Source of the DNA: Gammaproteobacteria bacterium
GTDB taxonomy: Bacteria; Pseudomonadota; Gammaproteobacteria; Xanthomonadales; Xanthomonadaceae
DNA: 30,495 nt
Assembly: GCA_026398715.1 (NCBI GenBank)
Contig: JAPLSI010000220.1
Coordinates: 1-30,495 of the forward strand
Direction: 5' to 3'
The notes beneath the pieces are model-generated. The model searched no databases. It was not told the origin of the DNA and saw only the letters and a program-made list of their open reading frames with translations. Below are positions 8,419 through 18,315 of the stretch, piece after piece (the stretch's first letter is position 1; each line of letters opens with the position of its first letter). Position numbers and translations under genes: made by a program.

Positions 8419-9471
8419 ATGTCTCGATCGCAGCGCACTACAGAAAAATCAAGTCTCAAGAGGTTCCTCGCGGGCCTTTCCGCCATCATCGTCACCGGCC
8501 TGTTGATGGCCAACTCGGCATCCGCCTCGGGCACCAAGTTCGTGCTGATCGATGACGAAGATGCTGGCTTCACCTCATCGGGCCTGAGCCTGAGCTGTTT
8601 CGACAATACCGTGGCAGGCGTCCTGAATGGCCCGCCCATCGGCGAATGCTCTCACTACGTCAATGCTGCCGTAGGCGGCGTCGCCAGCGCGACCTGGAAC
8701 TTCGGAAATATCTCCACCGGCGCCGGTGGCAACTACACCGTTGAAGCCTTCATTCCCGATGACTCCGTGGGTAACGCGACCGGCCTGACCTATACCGTCC
8801 AGCAGAACAGCGCCCCGCTCTTCTGCGATGGCACCTGGAACGCCATCGGCACCTTCACCGGCGTCAGCCAGGATGATCGGGACGGCAATTGGCTGGTCCT
8901 GGGTTCCATCGCACTGCCCAGCACCACGTCCTGCTTCCGCGTGATCCTGACCAACGCGTCGGCCGCCAGCACGTCCCGCATGTTTGCCGATGCCATGCGC
9001 ATGCAGCGCGAATTCGAGTCCAAGACCACCATCCCCGACATGCCGGTCAGCGCTTCGGCCCTGGCTGCTGGCACGACCTATGTCACCAGCGCCACCAACG
9101 GCTCCCCGACCACTCTGGCCACGCTCGTGTTCGCGTGCCCGAAGTCCGGCACGGTGGTGGTCAGCGGCAGCGGCGAGTCGGCGGCAGTGGGTAATGCCGG
9201 CAGCGCGTTCATCGGCCTGGCTTACAGCATCAGCAAGGATTCGACCGCCAGCGACAACTCGAACGTCGTGCAGTCCTCCGCGCTCAGTGGTTTCAACGGC
9301 GACGCCAACCGCGACTTCCTGTTCGTGCAGCGCTCCGACTCCTGCACGGGCGGCACCAACGTCACGTATCGCCTTACCGGTTATGCAACCACCCCGCAGA
9401 CCAAGATTGCTGGCGTGGGCGGCAACAGCTTCATCTGGAACGCCCGACTCACGGCCCAGTACACGCCCTGA
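8419..9471 (+). CDS. Secreted golvesin-like domain protein, copy A
   Basis: The product is 350 aa from ATG 8419, giving a clear Sec signal peptide (RFLAGLSAIIVTGLLMANSASAS). Residues of about 38-205 match the golvesin/Xly CBD-like beta-sandwich: VLIDDEDAGFTSSG, ASATWNFG, GGNYTVEAFIPDDSV, LTYTV, WLVLGS, RVILTNAS, FADAMRMQR. The remaining ~145 residues (from TIPDMP) form a second, beta-rich domain I do not recognise, with two conserved cysteines (ACPKSG and SDSC) and the ending FIWNARLTAQYTP. It is followed after 39 nt by a small exported helical protein, then a terminator. Paralogues lie at 12208 and 13885. Golvesin-type domains are usually extracellular binding modules, so I infer an extracellular or periplasmic adhesin or binding protein. 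No enzyme motif is visible. Confidence 0.85.
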   Translation: MSRSQRTTEKSSLKRFLAGLSAIIVTGLLMANSASASGTKFVLIDDEDAGFTSSGLSLSCFDNTVAGVLNGPPIGECSHYVNAAVGGVASATWNFGNISTGAGGNYTVEAFIPDDSVGNATGLTYTVQQNSAPLFCDGTWNAIGTFTGVSQDDRDGNWLVLGSIALPSTTSCFRVILTNASAASTSRMFADAMRMQREFESKTTIPDMPVSASALAAGTTYVTSATNGSPTTLATLVFACPKSGTVVVSGSGESAAVGNAGSAFIGLAYSISKDSTASDNSNVVQSSALSGFNGDANRDFLFVQRSDSCTGGTNVTYRLTGYATTPQTKIAGVGGNSFIWNARLTAQYTP

Positions 9472-9510
9472 TCCGCAGCGAAATCCACTGGTAAACAATC
9501 GGAGATACAA

Positions 9511-10020
9511 ATGAACAAGATGATCAAGTTGATCGGACTCGCAGCCAGCCTCGCGGCGATCGGCAGCGTGGCCTCGGCAAAGGACAAGAGTCCATTGTCG
9601 AAGGTGTATGCCGTGCAGGAGATGCAGTATTCCTACCAGCAGGGCAGCGCCAATGAAGGCCGTCTCGAGCAGGCCCGCTATGACCAGGACCGTGCGATCC
9701 GCGCATCCGAGGTCCTGAAGTCGGACGCTTCGCTCGACCTCAAGCGCATTGCCGTGGACGAACTGGTCTCCATCAAGCAAAGCATCGCCACGCAGGCCTT
9801 GCTGGGAGCCTACAAGGACGCACAGGCAACGCGTGACCCTGAAGTGGCAGCCTACGTTGCCAAGGCAGTCTGGATGCATGCGGCGCAGTTGCAGTTCAAG
9901 AACGCCCAGGCGAACAAGCTGATCAGCGAAATGACCAAGAGCCCGTACCAGCAGGTACGCGCGGTTGGTCGCCTCGCCCAGCATGACGCCAAGAGCTTCG
10001 CGCTGCGTAACGCAAACTGA
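9511..10020 (+). CDS. Exported alpha-helical protein paired with golvesin-like protein, copy A'
   Basis: The product is 169 aa with a signal peptide (MNKMIKLIGLAASLAAIGSVASA). The mature part is almost entirely predicted helix, with a layout reminiscent of short HEAT-like helical hairpins. I do not recognise a family. Conserved with the paralogue at 13311: SPLSKVYAV.EMQY.YQQG, EQARYDQDRAIRASEVLKS, SLDLKRIAVDEL, IATQ...AY..AQA, VAKAVW.HA, and VRAVGRLAQHDAK. The start ATG has GGAGA upstream. It forms a two-gene operon with copy A and ends at a strong terminator. The recurring pairing suggests that the two proteins interact or act together outside the cytoplasm. Confidence 0.85.
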   Translation: MNKMIKLIGLAASLAAIGSVASAKDKSPLSKVYAVQEMQYSYQQGSANEGRLEQARYDQDRAIRASEVLKSDASLDLKRIAVDELVSIKQSIATQALLGAYKDAQATRDPEVAAYVAKAVWMHAAQLQFKNAQANKLISEMTKSPYQQVRAVGRLAQHDAKSFALRNAN

Positions 10021-10035
10021 TACTGGTTAGACTCA

Positions 10036-10067
10036 CGGGGCGGCCTCTCGGGGCCGCCCCGTTTTTT
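10036..10067 (+). terminator. Intrinsic terminator after the A-A' pair
   Basis: A 10-bp perfect GC stem CGGGGCGGCC/GGCCGCCCCG with a 6-nt loop is followed directly by a T-run (10062-10067). It isolates the A-A' unit from lnt. Confidence 0.92.
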
Positions 10068-10084
10068 ATGCGCAGAGGAAACGC

Positions 10085-11593
10085 ATGTCACGCACAAGGC
10101 AGCCACTGATCCCCATCGCATGGGCCCTGCTCGCCGGCGCGCTGCAATTCGCCAGCCACGCGCCCATCGGCGCCTATCCGGCCAGTTGGCTGGGGCTGGC
10201 GATCCTGGCTGCGCTGTGGCGGCGCGGAACCCTCCTGCAGAACGCCATCACCGGCCTTGCCTTTGGCGCCGTCGATTTCGGACTTGGCTGCGGCTGGCTT
10301 TACACCGCACTCATCAAGTACGACGGATACGACCAATCCATCGTCCTGGCGGCAGCCCTGTTCAATATCGGCGTGCAGTCGTCGCTGGTGGCGGTAGCGG
10401 GCATGGCGGTGGCACGCCTGCGGCCCACGCGACCGGCCATGCACTACCTGGCGCTTGTGCCGTGCGCCTGGATCCTGATGGAGCTGGCCCGGGCCTGGAC
10501 TCAATTCCCGTGGCTGGCAGTAGGTTACGGCCAGGTGGATTCAAGCCTCGGGCATTGGCTTCCCGTCGTCGGCGTTTACGGCGTATCAGGGATAACGATG
10601 CTGCTGGGCGGGCTGCTTGCGCTGACCGTCGAGTCCGCTGCGGAGAAGCGCTGGCAACCCGCGGCGGCGGCAGTGGTCGTGCTTGCGGGCAGCCAGGCCT
10701 TGGGCCATGTGCAGTGGACCCGCACCGATGGCGATCCGGTTTCGGTCGCGATCGTGCAGGGCAACTATTCATCCAAGATCAAATGGCTGCCGGGCCAGCT
10801 GCTTCCGACCATCAACGAATACACGGCCCAGACCCGCGACATCATCGCGAAGCAGCGGCCGCAAATCGTGGTCTGGCCCGAGACGGCGATCCCCGCGCAA
10901 TACCAGCGGGTCGAACCGCAACTGCAGGCGCTGTCGACTGAACTGGCCGCAGCGAAGGTCGACCTGCTGACGGGAACGCTGAGTCGAATCGGCCGTGGCG
11001 AAACCGCGCAGAATTTCAACGCAGTGATATTGCTTGGCAGCCGCTTCGAGGAATATCGGAAGGCGCGGCTGGTGCCGCTGACCGAATACCTGCCGGGCAT
11101 CCTGCCGGCCGACTTCATCGAGGCCAGGCACCGCGAGGGCATCGCCATCTTTTCCCATGGCGACGAGGCCCAGCCCCCGTTGACCGTTGCCGGCCTGCCC
11201 GTTCGCGTTTCCATCTGCTTCGAATCGCTGTTTGGCGACTTCCTCCGATCGGGAGCGGGCACCGTCGCCTTCCAGGTCACGGTGACCAACGACGACCTGT
11301 TCATCGAAACCCGCATGCCCTACCAGCACATGGAAATAACGCGGGTTCGCGCCATCGAAACCGGTCGCGACATCGTGCGCGCCGCCAATTCCGGATTCAG
11401 CGCGCTGATCGCCTTCGATGGCGAAGTGCGGGGCAAGACCCGACTGCAGCAACGCGAAGTCTTCCGTACCAATGTGCAACCTCGCGCGGGCAAGACGCCC
11501 TACACGCGCTGGGGCGATTCGATGGCCTTGGGCCTGGGGCTGCTTGGCGTGCTGGCGGCGGCGCTGGCCTCGCGTCGCAAGCCCGCCGCCTGA
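10085..11593 (+). CDS. lnt: Apolipoprotein N-acyltransferase Lnt
   Basis: Lnt transfers the third acyl chain to the N-terminal Cys of lipoproteins at the periplasmic face of the inner membrane. The product is 502 aa. There are several transmembrane segments within residues 1-205, then a nitrilase-fold domain. The catalytic triad is visible: Glu266 in VVWPETAIP, Lys326 in YRKARLVPLTEYLP, and Cys378 in VSICFESLFGD. The usual NDAWF segment is TNDDLF here, followed by the conserved HMEITRVRAIETGR and RAANSG. The start ATG 10085 has AGAGGAA upstream. It is preceded by a terminator and followed by the ssrA promoter, so it is probably monocistronic. BamE and the other lipoproteins of this window would be substrates. 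Confidence 0.93.
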   Translation: MSRTRQPLIPIAWALLAGALQFASHAPIGAYPASWLGLAILAALWRRGTLLQNAITGLAFGAVDFGLGCGWLYTALIKYDGYDQSIVLAAALFNIGVQSSLVAVAGMAVARLRPTRPAMHYLALVPCAWILMELARAWTQFPWLAVGYGQVDSSLGHWLPVVGVYGVSGITMLLGGLLALTVESAAEKRWQPAAAAVVVLAGSQALGHVQWTRTDGDPVSVAIVQGNYSSKIKWLPGQLLPTINEYTAQTRDIIAKQRPQIVVWPETAIPAQYQRVEPQLQALSTELAAAKVDLLTGTLSRIGRGETAQNFNAVILLGSRFEEYRKARLVPLTEYLPGILPADFIEARHREGIAIFSHGDEAQPPLTVAGLPVRVSICFESLFGDFLRSGAGTVAFQVTVTNDDLFIETRMPYQHMEITRVRAIETGRDIVRAANSGFSALIAFDGEVRGKTRLQQREVFRTNVQPRAGKTPYTRWGDSMALGLGLLGVLAAALASRRKPAA

Positions 11594-11611
11594 ACCGTTG
11601 GCAACCCGCCC

Positions 11612-11640
11612 TTGTGGCGCGCGCCCGCCATCCCCATACT
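11612..11640 (+). promoter_or_regulatory. Candidate sigma-70 promoter of ssrA
   Basis: TTGTGG (11612-11617) and CATACT (11635-11640) are separated by 17 nt. Transcription would begin near 11647, leaving a ~32-nt 5' leader for RNase P to remove. Confidence 0.5.
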
Positions 11641-11678
11641 GTGCTCGTCAGTGGATTTGACGATTTTCCCAACATGCC

Positions 11679-12030
11679 GGGGGTGTCCTGGCTTCGACGG
11701 GGGTCGCGAAGTCGACTGGTGCATGCCGAGGGGGCGACTTTCCTCGTTAATCCAGTAGCAAAATTTAGTTGCCAACGACGACAACTACGCTCTCGCCGCT
11801 TAAGGCGTAAGCCCTGAACCCACTTGTGCCCGTGCTCGTGGATGTAAGGTCATTATCACGGAACAGCTTCCGGCGGCGACCCGCCAACTGGAAGTGAACT
11901 TAGCGGGTGTGTCAGACGGTGTGCCTCGCACGTTGTGTTGCCGGCTGACGAGAACGAACAACGAGCTAAGCATGTAGTACCGGAGATGTAGTGCTCTCGG
12001 ACGGGGGTTCAACTCCCCCCACCTCCACCA
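11679..12030 (+). ncRNA. ssrA: Transfer-messenger RNA (tmRNA)
   Basis: tmRNA rescues stalled ribosomes together with SmpB. The 5' end GGGGGTG pairs with CACCTCC before the 3' CCA to form the tRNA-like acceptor stem. The 5' block continues with TCCTGGCTTCGACGGGGGTCGCGAAG, the usual tmRNA D-like region, given here only as positions 11686-11711. The T-arm GGGGGTTCAACTCCCCC is at the 3' end. The tag reading frame runs 11771-11803 and encodes ANDDNYALAA followed by TAA. Total length about 352 nt, typical for one-piece proteobacterial tmRNA. A promoter precedes it and an intrinsic terminator follows. Confidence 0.97.
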
Positions 12031-12056
12031 TTCAAAGCTTCAAGTCCAAAAAGAAC

Positions 12057-12091
12057 AAGCCGGATCGCGTCCAACGCGATTCGGCTTTTTT
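12057..12091 (+). terminator. Intrinsic terminator of ssrA
   Basis: A 13-bp stem (AAGCCGGATCGCG with its complement, one G-U pair) and a 5-nt loop are followed by a T-run ending at 12091, 27 nt after the tmRNA CCA end. Confidence 0.93.
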
Positions 12092-12207
12092 CTTTGGCGT
12101 GGGCGATGGATGGGCCGGGTCCGACGTGCTGCCTGTCCGGTTTCCGCCGAATTGGCCGTTGTGCCCAGTGCGGTGACACCGCCGCGCATGGCCCAGGGGA
12201 ATTGCCC

Positions 12208-13278
12208 ATGCACATACTGCGCTGCAACACCGGCAGGCTCGGCTTCCAATGCTGCCTCTGGGCCCTCCTTCTTGCGCTGTTTGCATCTTCGCTTGCCAAC
12301 CCGGCTCAGGCGTCCGGCACCAAATTCCAGTTGGTGGACAACGCACAGGGCGCCACCGCATTCACGCAGGTCGGTTTCACCAACGTGGCGGTCTGGGATC
12401 CCATCGCTGCCTCGCCCGTGCTGGTCGGCCCGCCCATCGGGGAGACTGCGAATTGGATCAATGCCGCCAGTGGGGGGAGCGCCACAGCCACCTGGAAATT
12501 CGGCATTGTCGAATCGGGCCCGGGGGGCAAGTTCGGAGTGGAGGCTTACATCCCCGACGACAGCGTTCCCAACGCCAGCGGCCTGACCTATCTGGTGCAA
12601 GCTGGCGCGCAAACGGTCGGCGGAGGCTGCGACGATACGGTCGCTTATTCGACCACCGCGACTTACAGCGGAGTATCCCAGGACAATCAGGACGGCTACT
12701 GGCTCAGCCTTGGAACAGTGTCAATCCAGAACCTGTCCTGCGTTCGCGTAGTCCTGAGCAACGCATCCGCCAGCAGCACCGCCAGGGTCTGGGCGGATGC
12801 GATCCGCCTGCAGCGCCTGTTCGAATCCGCCAGCACCATCCCCGACATGCCGAAAGTCGTGACTGCGACGGCCGCTGGGACAAACTTCATCAACAGCGCG
12901 AATGCCGCGACTCCGAACGTGCTGGTCTCACTGACCTACACCTGTCCGCGCGATGGCAAGGTCACCGTCAGTGGCACGGGCGAGTCAGCGGCAGTAAGCA
13001 ATGCCGGCGGCGCGTTCATCGGACTGGCCTACAGCATCAGCAAGAATTCCACGGCAACCGACAACAGCAATGTCGTCCAGTCCTCGGCATTGAGCACCTT
13101 CTCCGGTGATGCAAATCGCGATTTCCTGATGGTGCAGAGGGTGGACGACTGTATCGGCGGTTTTAGCACGACCTACCGGCTTACCGGCTACGGCACCACC
13201 CCGCAAACAAAGGTGACCCCACCCGGTACGAGCTTCATCTGGAATCCCAGGTTGACGCTGACCTACAACCCGAACTGA
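12208..13278 (+). CDS. Secreted golvesin-like domain protein, copy B
   Basis: The product is 356 aa from ATG 12208, with AGGGGA 7 nt upstream and a signal peptide (CCLWALLLALFASSLANPAQAS). The upstream in-frame ATG at 12094 lies close to the ssrA terminator and adds no conserved sequence. The golvesin-like domain shows FQLVDNAQGATAF, ATATWKFG, GGKFGVEAYIPDDSV, GLTYLVQ, YWLSLG, VRVVLSNAS and WADAIRLQR. The second domain shares TIPDMPK, TCPRDGKV, AFIGLAYSISKNST, NSNVVQSSALS, GDANRDFL and FIWNPRLTLTYNP with copies A and C. Cysteines at GGGC/LSC and TCP/DDC suggest two disulfides. It is the first gene of an apparent B-B'-C operon directly downstream of ssrA. Confidence 0.85.
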   Translation: MHILRCNTGRLGFQCCLWALLLALFASSLANPAQASGTKFQLVDNAQGATAFTQVGFTNVAVWDPIAASPVLVGPPIGETANWINAASGGSATATWKFGIVESGPGGKFGVEAYIPDDSVPNASGLTYLVQAGAQTVGGGCDDTVAYSTTATYSGVSQDNQDGYWLSLGTVSIQNLSCVRVVLSNASASSTARVWADAIRLQRLFESASTIPDMPKVVTATAAGTNFINSANAATPNVLVSLTYTCPRDGKVTVSGTGESAAVSNAGGAFIGLAYSISKNSTATDNSNVVQSSALSTFSGDANRDFLMVQRVDDCIGGFSTTYRLTGYGTTPQTKVTPPGTSFIWNPRLTLTYNPN

Positions 13279-13310
13279 AACCGCCAACCTCCAAGCACCT
13301 GGAGAAACGC

Positions 13311-13841
13311 ATGCGTAAGCCGATAAGCGAAACCTGCCTGGCGATTTGCTTCGCCACATTCGCCAGCTTGGCGAGCGCCGGGGATTCCAGTCCCTTGTCG
13401 CGGGTCTATGCGATTCCAGACATGCAGTATCCCTACCAGAAGGGCGACCCGACCGCGGGAGCCCGCGAGCAGGCGCGCTACGACCGGGACCGCGCCATTC
13501 GGGCAAACGAAGTGATCAAGTCGGGGGTGTCGCTGCAACTGAAGCGGCTTGCAGTAATCGAATTGCAGACGCTGCGCGGGCCGATCGCAACCCAGGGCAT
13601 GGCGGAAGCCTATCGCCAGGCGCAAGCGATGGACGATTCAAATGTCGAGGTATTTGTTGCACGGGCAGTCTGGAACCACGCCAGCTGGCAGGAATTCCGC
13701 TCGCCGGAAGCCAATGCCCTCATGGCGAAACTGTCCCGCAGCAGACGCCCCGAAGTCCAGGCCATTGGCCAACTGGCTGCGCATGACGCCCGCATCTACG
13801 CGCAGCGCAATCGCAACCCTGGCCGTACTGCGCATCTTTGA
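13311..13841 (+). CDS. Exported alpha-helical partner protein, copy B'
   Basis: The product is 176 aa with a signal peptide (CLAICFATFASLASA) and is a paralogue of the protein at 9511. Shared segments: SSPLSRVYAIPDMQYPYQKG, EQARYDRDRAIRANEVIKS, VSLQLKRLAVIEL, IATQGMAEAY, VARAVWNHA, and VQAIGQLAAHDARIYAQRN. It has a slightly longer basic tail. There is a 32-nt gap after copy B and 43 nt before copy C, consistent with one transcript. The family is not recognised. The mature protein is helical, without cysteines and without enzyme motifs. Confidence 0.83.
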   Translation: MRKPISETCLAICFATFASLASAGDSSPLSRVYAIPDMQYPYQKGDPTAGAREQARYDRDRAIRANEVIKSGVSLQLKRLAVIELQTLRGPIATQGMAEAYRQAQAMDDSNVEVFVARAVWNHASWQEFRSPEANALMAKLSRSRRPEVQAIGQLAAHDARIYAQRNRNPGRTAHL

Positions 13842-13884
13842 TTGGTTGCAGGGCAAGTCGTCATTTGATTCCAGGAGCAGTTCC

Positions 13885-14940
13885 ATGCGCCATTCGCGTC
13901 TCGGTTCGAGAAGGTCAGGCAGCCGACGAACTGCCGTCGCTTTCCAGGCTCTCCTCGCATTGGGCTTGGCCGTTCCCGCTCCTGGCGAGGCAGCCGACGA
14001 AAAGTTCGTGGTCGTGGACGATGGCCAGGCGGGCTTCACGGCTGGCCCTTTCACGTTGCGAACCTGGAGCCCAGGCGGCCCTTGCTGCCTGATCGGTCCG
14101 CCTGTGGGTACGGGCGCGCACACGGTCGACTCGCGCAACGAAGGCGTGGCGATCTGGAACTTCGGTGTGGTGCAAGCCGATGGTGGAGGCAGCTACAGCT
14201 TCGAGGCATACCTGCCCGACGTGGTGCTGGCGTCCACGGGCGCCAACTACTGGATCGAATCCGGCGCACAGAGCGCCCCCCTAAGTTGCGCGGCAACCCA
14301 GTATTCCCAGCTCAGCCTGGTTAGTGCGTACATTGCCCCCACCCTGCGTGGAAGCTGGTTCCACATCGGTACGGTGCAACTGGCAGGCCAGCCATGCGTT
14401 CGAGTCGTGGTCGGCAGAAATCCGCTTTCGTCATCGACCGGCAACATGTGGGCTGATGCGATTCGCATGCAACGCCTGTTCGAAGACGCCCGCACCATCC
14501 CTGACATGCCGAAGCTGGAATCGATTACTGCGCCGGCCACCAATTTCATCACCAGCGCCAGCAATGCCGCTCCGACCGTATTGGCCTCCATCAGTTTCGC
14601 CTGTCCGCGCGACGGTAATGTCACGATCAGCGCGAGTGGCGAATCCGCCGCCGTCAGCACGGCGGGCAGCGCGTTCATCGGCCTGGCTTACAGCATCAGC
14701 AAAGATTCCACGGCCACCGACAACAGCAATGTCGTGCAGTCCTCGGCGCTGAGTACCTTTGCCGGTGACGCCAATCGGGACTTCCTTTACCTGCAACGCG
14801 TGGACAGCTGTACCGAGGGGCTGAGCGTCACTTATCGGTTGACCGGCTATGCGACCACCGCGCAAACCAAGATAAGCGGAGGCGCGGGCCAGAGTTTCAT
14901 CTGGAATCCGCGACTCATCGTGGCGTATACCCCGTTCTAA
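13885..14940 (+). CDS. Secreted golvesin-like domain protein, copy C (no partner)
   Basis: The product is 351 aa from ATG 13885, with AGGAG 7-8 nt upstream and signal peptide VAFQALLALGLAVPAPGEAA. The longer frame starting at 13642 overlaps copy B' and is rejected. The N-terminal golvesin-like domain is the most diverged of the three: FVVVDDGQAGFTAG, GPPVGTGAH, AIWNFGVV, GGSYSFEAYLPD, WFHIGT, VRVVVG, WADAIRMQR. The second domain is nearly identical to copies A and B (AFIGLAYSISKDSTATDNSNVVQ.. stretch, QRVDSC, FIWNPRL). A 38-nt tract (14663-14700) is identical to copy A. It has no downstream helical partner. The next 226 nt are a gap with a nirS-like fragment. Confidence 0.85.
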   Translation: MRHSRLGSRRSGSRRTAVAFQALLALGLAVPAPGEAADEKFVVVDDGQAGFTAGPFTLRTWSPGGPCCLIGPPVGTGAHTVDSRNEGVAIWNFGVVQADGGGSYSFEAYLPDVVLASTGANYWIESGAQSAPLSCAATQYSQLSLVSAYIAPTLRGSWFHIGTVQLAGQPCVRVVVGRNPLSSSTGNMWADAIRMQRLFEDARTIPDMPKLESITAPATNFITSASNAAPTVLASISFACPRDGNVTISASGESAAVSTAGSAFIGLAYSISKDSTATDNSNVVQSSALSTFAGDANRDFLYLQRVDSCTEGLSVTYRLTGYATTAQTKISGGAGQSFIWNPRLIVAYTPF

Positions 14941-14969
14941 AGCGCACTCATCGGGGATGCATCAGGCAC

Positions 14970-15025
14970 GCGTCACCTGCCCCTTCGCCACTTCAACCAC
15001 CCTCCAGGCATGCAGCGGGTGACGC
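14970..15025 (-). repeat. nirS-like fragment bounded by inverted repeat, in the copy C / lipoprotein gap
   Basis: Arms GCGTCACC (14970-14977) and GGTGACGC (15018-15025) are perfect inverted repeats. Of the 31 nt at 14976-15006, 29 match nirS at 16441-16471, on the same strand. On the minus strand this reads PLHAWRVVEVAKGQV, against [14 protein letters not shown] in NirS, and hits a stop soon after. It is either a relic of a duplicated nirS or a dispersed repeat. The remaining ~170 nt of the gap hold a C-rich pyrimidine tract (15120-15150) and no gene I can support. Confidence 0.5.
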
Positions 15026-15166
15026 TCTGGAAAGCGCCGCGGTTTTGACGACGCGCCGTGCACAGCCTCTCCTGCAAACTAATGCCGTTTCGATGCGTCT
15101 GCCGACGGCAAGACTGCCGCTGCCGCCGCCCTCCCCCTCCCCCCGCCTCCGAAAGGCTGCTGGCCC

Positions 15167-15982
15167 ATGCTTCGAATTCGTTCTCTCGTCGGAAGCGTTG
15201 CGCTATTGCTGCTGGCGACCGCTTGCGCAAGCGTGCCGCAAACTACGCTACCAGACGTGGCCGACGACAAGCCATTGCAAGTTGTAAGCCGGGAACACGG
15301 AAAGTCGATCTCGACCTATGTGGATGAAAAGACTCTGCCCCAGGTAACCCGGATCAGCTTGCCAAACGCTGAACTGAGTTTGCCTCGGGTGCAGAAGGAA
15401 ATCAGCGAGGCGCAGCTGGCACTGATCAGCAATCAATTGAACCGGGCACTTTGCGATCGCCTTGGCGACTACTTTCCGTTGGTGGAAGACGTCGACCCGC
15501 AGAGCCTGCGCCTTGAATTTCGACTTACCGGCATAACGCCAACATCGAAAGCCATCTCGGGTGTCTCTGCGGCATTAGGTGTCTTCGTTCCTGGCCCATT
15601 CCGGCTTCCGGTCGGCATGGGCGCGATCGCGCTGGATGGCGAATCATGGCTTGACGACAGGACCGTTACCTTCCTACGCTGGGCCAAAGGCGCAAATCCG
15701 GTATTCAACGGGGCCAAGGTATCCACCATTGGCGATGCCTATGATCTGGTGGATTCCTTCGCCAGGGACTTTACGGCGCTGCTGGTCCAGCCGCCGGGCG
15801 ATGGACCCAGACGCAGCAAGCTCGATCAGTCGCAAATCGAGAAAAACGAGCTGCTGTGCCTCAAAAACTTTGGTGAAGTCGGCCTGGCCGGGAAAGGAGC
15901 TTCCTTCCTGCTGCCGCTGTCGCCCGAATCGGTCGACCAGGGCAAGCCCATAGCCGATCCAGGGCCGGCGAAGGTTCCGTAA
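15167..15982 (+). CDS. Putative lipoprotein, DUF3313-like
   Basis: The product is 271 aa. MLRIRSLVGSVALLLLATAC is a lipoprotein signal with the acylated Cys at position 20. The mature part (LPNAELSLPRVQ, QLNRALCDRLGDYF, LRLEFRLTGITPTS, GAIALDGESWLDDRTVTFLRWAKG, GDAYDLVDSFARDFTALL) resembles DUF3313 family lipoproteins, which are of unknown function. The DUF assignment rests on general pattern only. It has a weak ribosome site (GAAAGG, ~11 nt upstream). It is convergent with nirS across a shared terminator. No link to the golvesin-like cluster is proven beyond proximity and shared export. Confidence 0.8.
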   Translation: MLRIRSLVGSVALLLLATACASVPQTTLPDVADDKPLQVVSREHGKSISTYVDEKTLPQVTRISLPNAELSLPRVQKEISEAQLALISNQLNRALCDRLGDYFPLVEDVDPQSLRLEFRLTGITPTSKAISGVSAALGVFVPGPFRLPVGMGAIALDGESWLDDRTVTFLRWAKGANPVFNGAKVSTIGDAYDLVDSFARDFTALLVQPPGDGPRRSKLDQSQIEKNELLCLKNFGEVGLAGKGASFLLPLSPESVDQGKPIADPGPAKVP

Positions 15983-16011
15983 TTTCAGGGACACAATCGA
16001 AGGCAGAATGG

Positions 16012-16051
16012 AAAAGGCCGGAATCCGCAAGGATCCCGGCCTTTGTCTTTT
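16012..16051. terminator. Bidirectional terminator between the lipoprotein gene and nirS
   Basis: A 14-position stem with one mismatch and a GCAA tetraloop (loop 16027-16030) is followed on the plus strand by TTTGTCTTTT (16042-16051). On the minus strand it is followed by TTTT. It serves both convergent genes. Confidence 0.9.
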
Positions 16052-16066
16052 CAGGCCCGGCAACCG

Positions 16067-18262
<2,196 letters not shown>

Positions 18263-18266
18263 TTAC

Positions 18267-18282
18267 ATTGACCTAGGTCAAT
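18267..18282. promoter_or_regulatory. FNR/DNR-type binding site between nirS and the TonB receptor gene
   Basis: ATTGACCTAGGTCAAT is a perfect 16-bp palindrome with core TTGAC-N4-GTCAA, which fits the FNR/DNR/NNR consensus TTGAY-N4-RTCAA. Its centre (18274.5) is about 100 nt before the nirS start. A class II geometry would put the nirS start site near 18233 with a weak -10 (CACGAT). The same site is 41.5 nt before the ATG of the divergent receptor gene. Confidence 0.85.
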
Positions 18283-18315
18283 TGCAGGCGATGCTCCAGC
18301 CGCGACCATCTGCAA

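Noticed and set aside
13642..13884. Extended N-terminus of golvesin-like copy C
   Set aside because: The extension overlaps copy B' in another frame, has no signal-peptide character and no homology to copies A and B; ATG 13885 has a good ribosome site and signal peptide.
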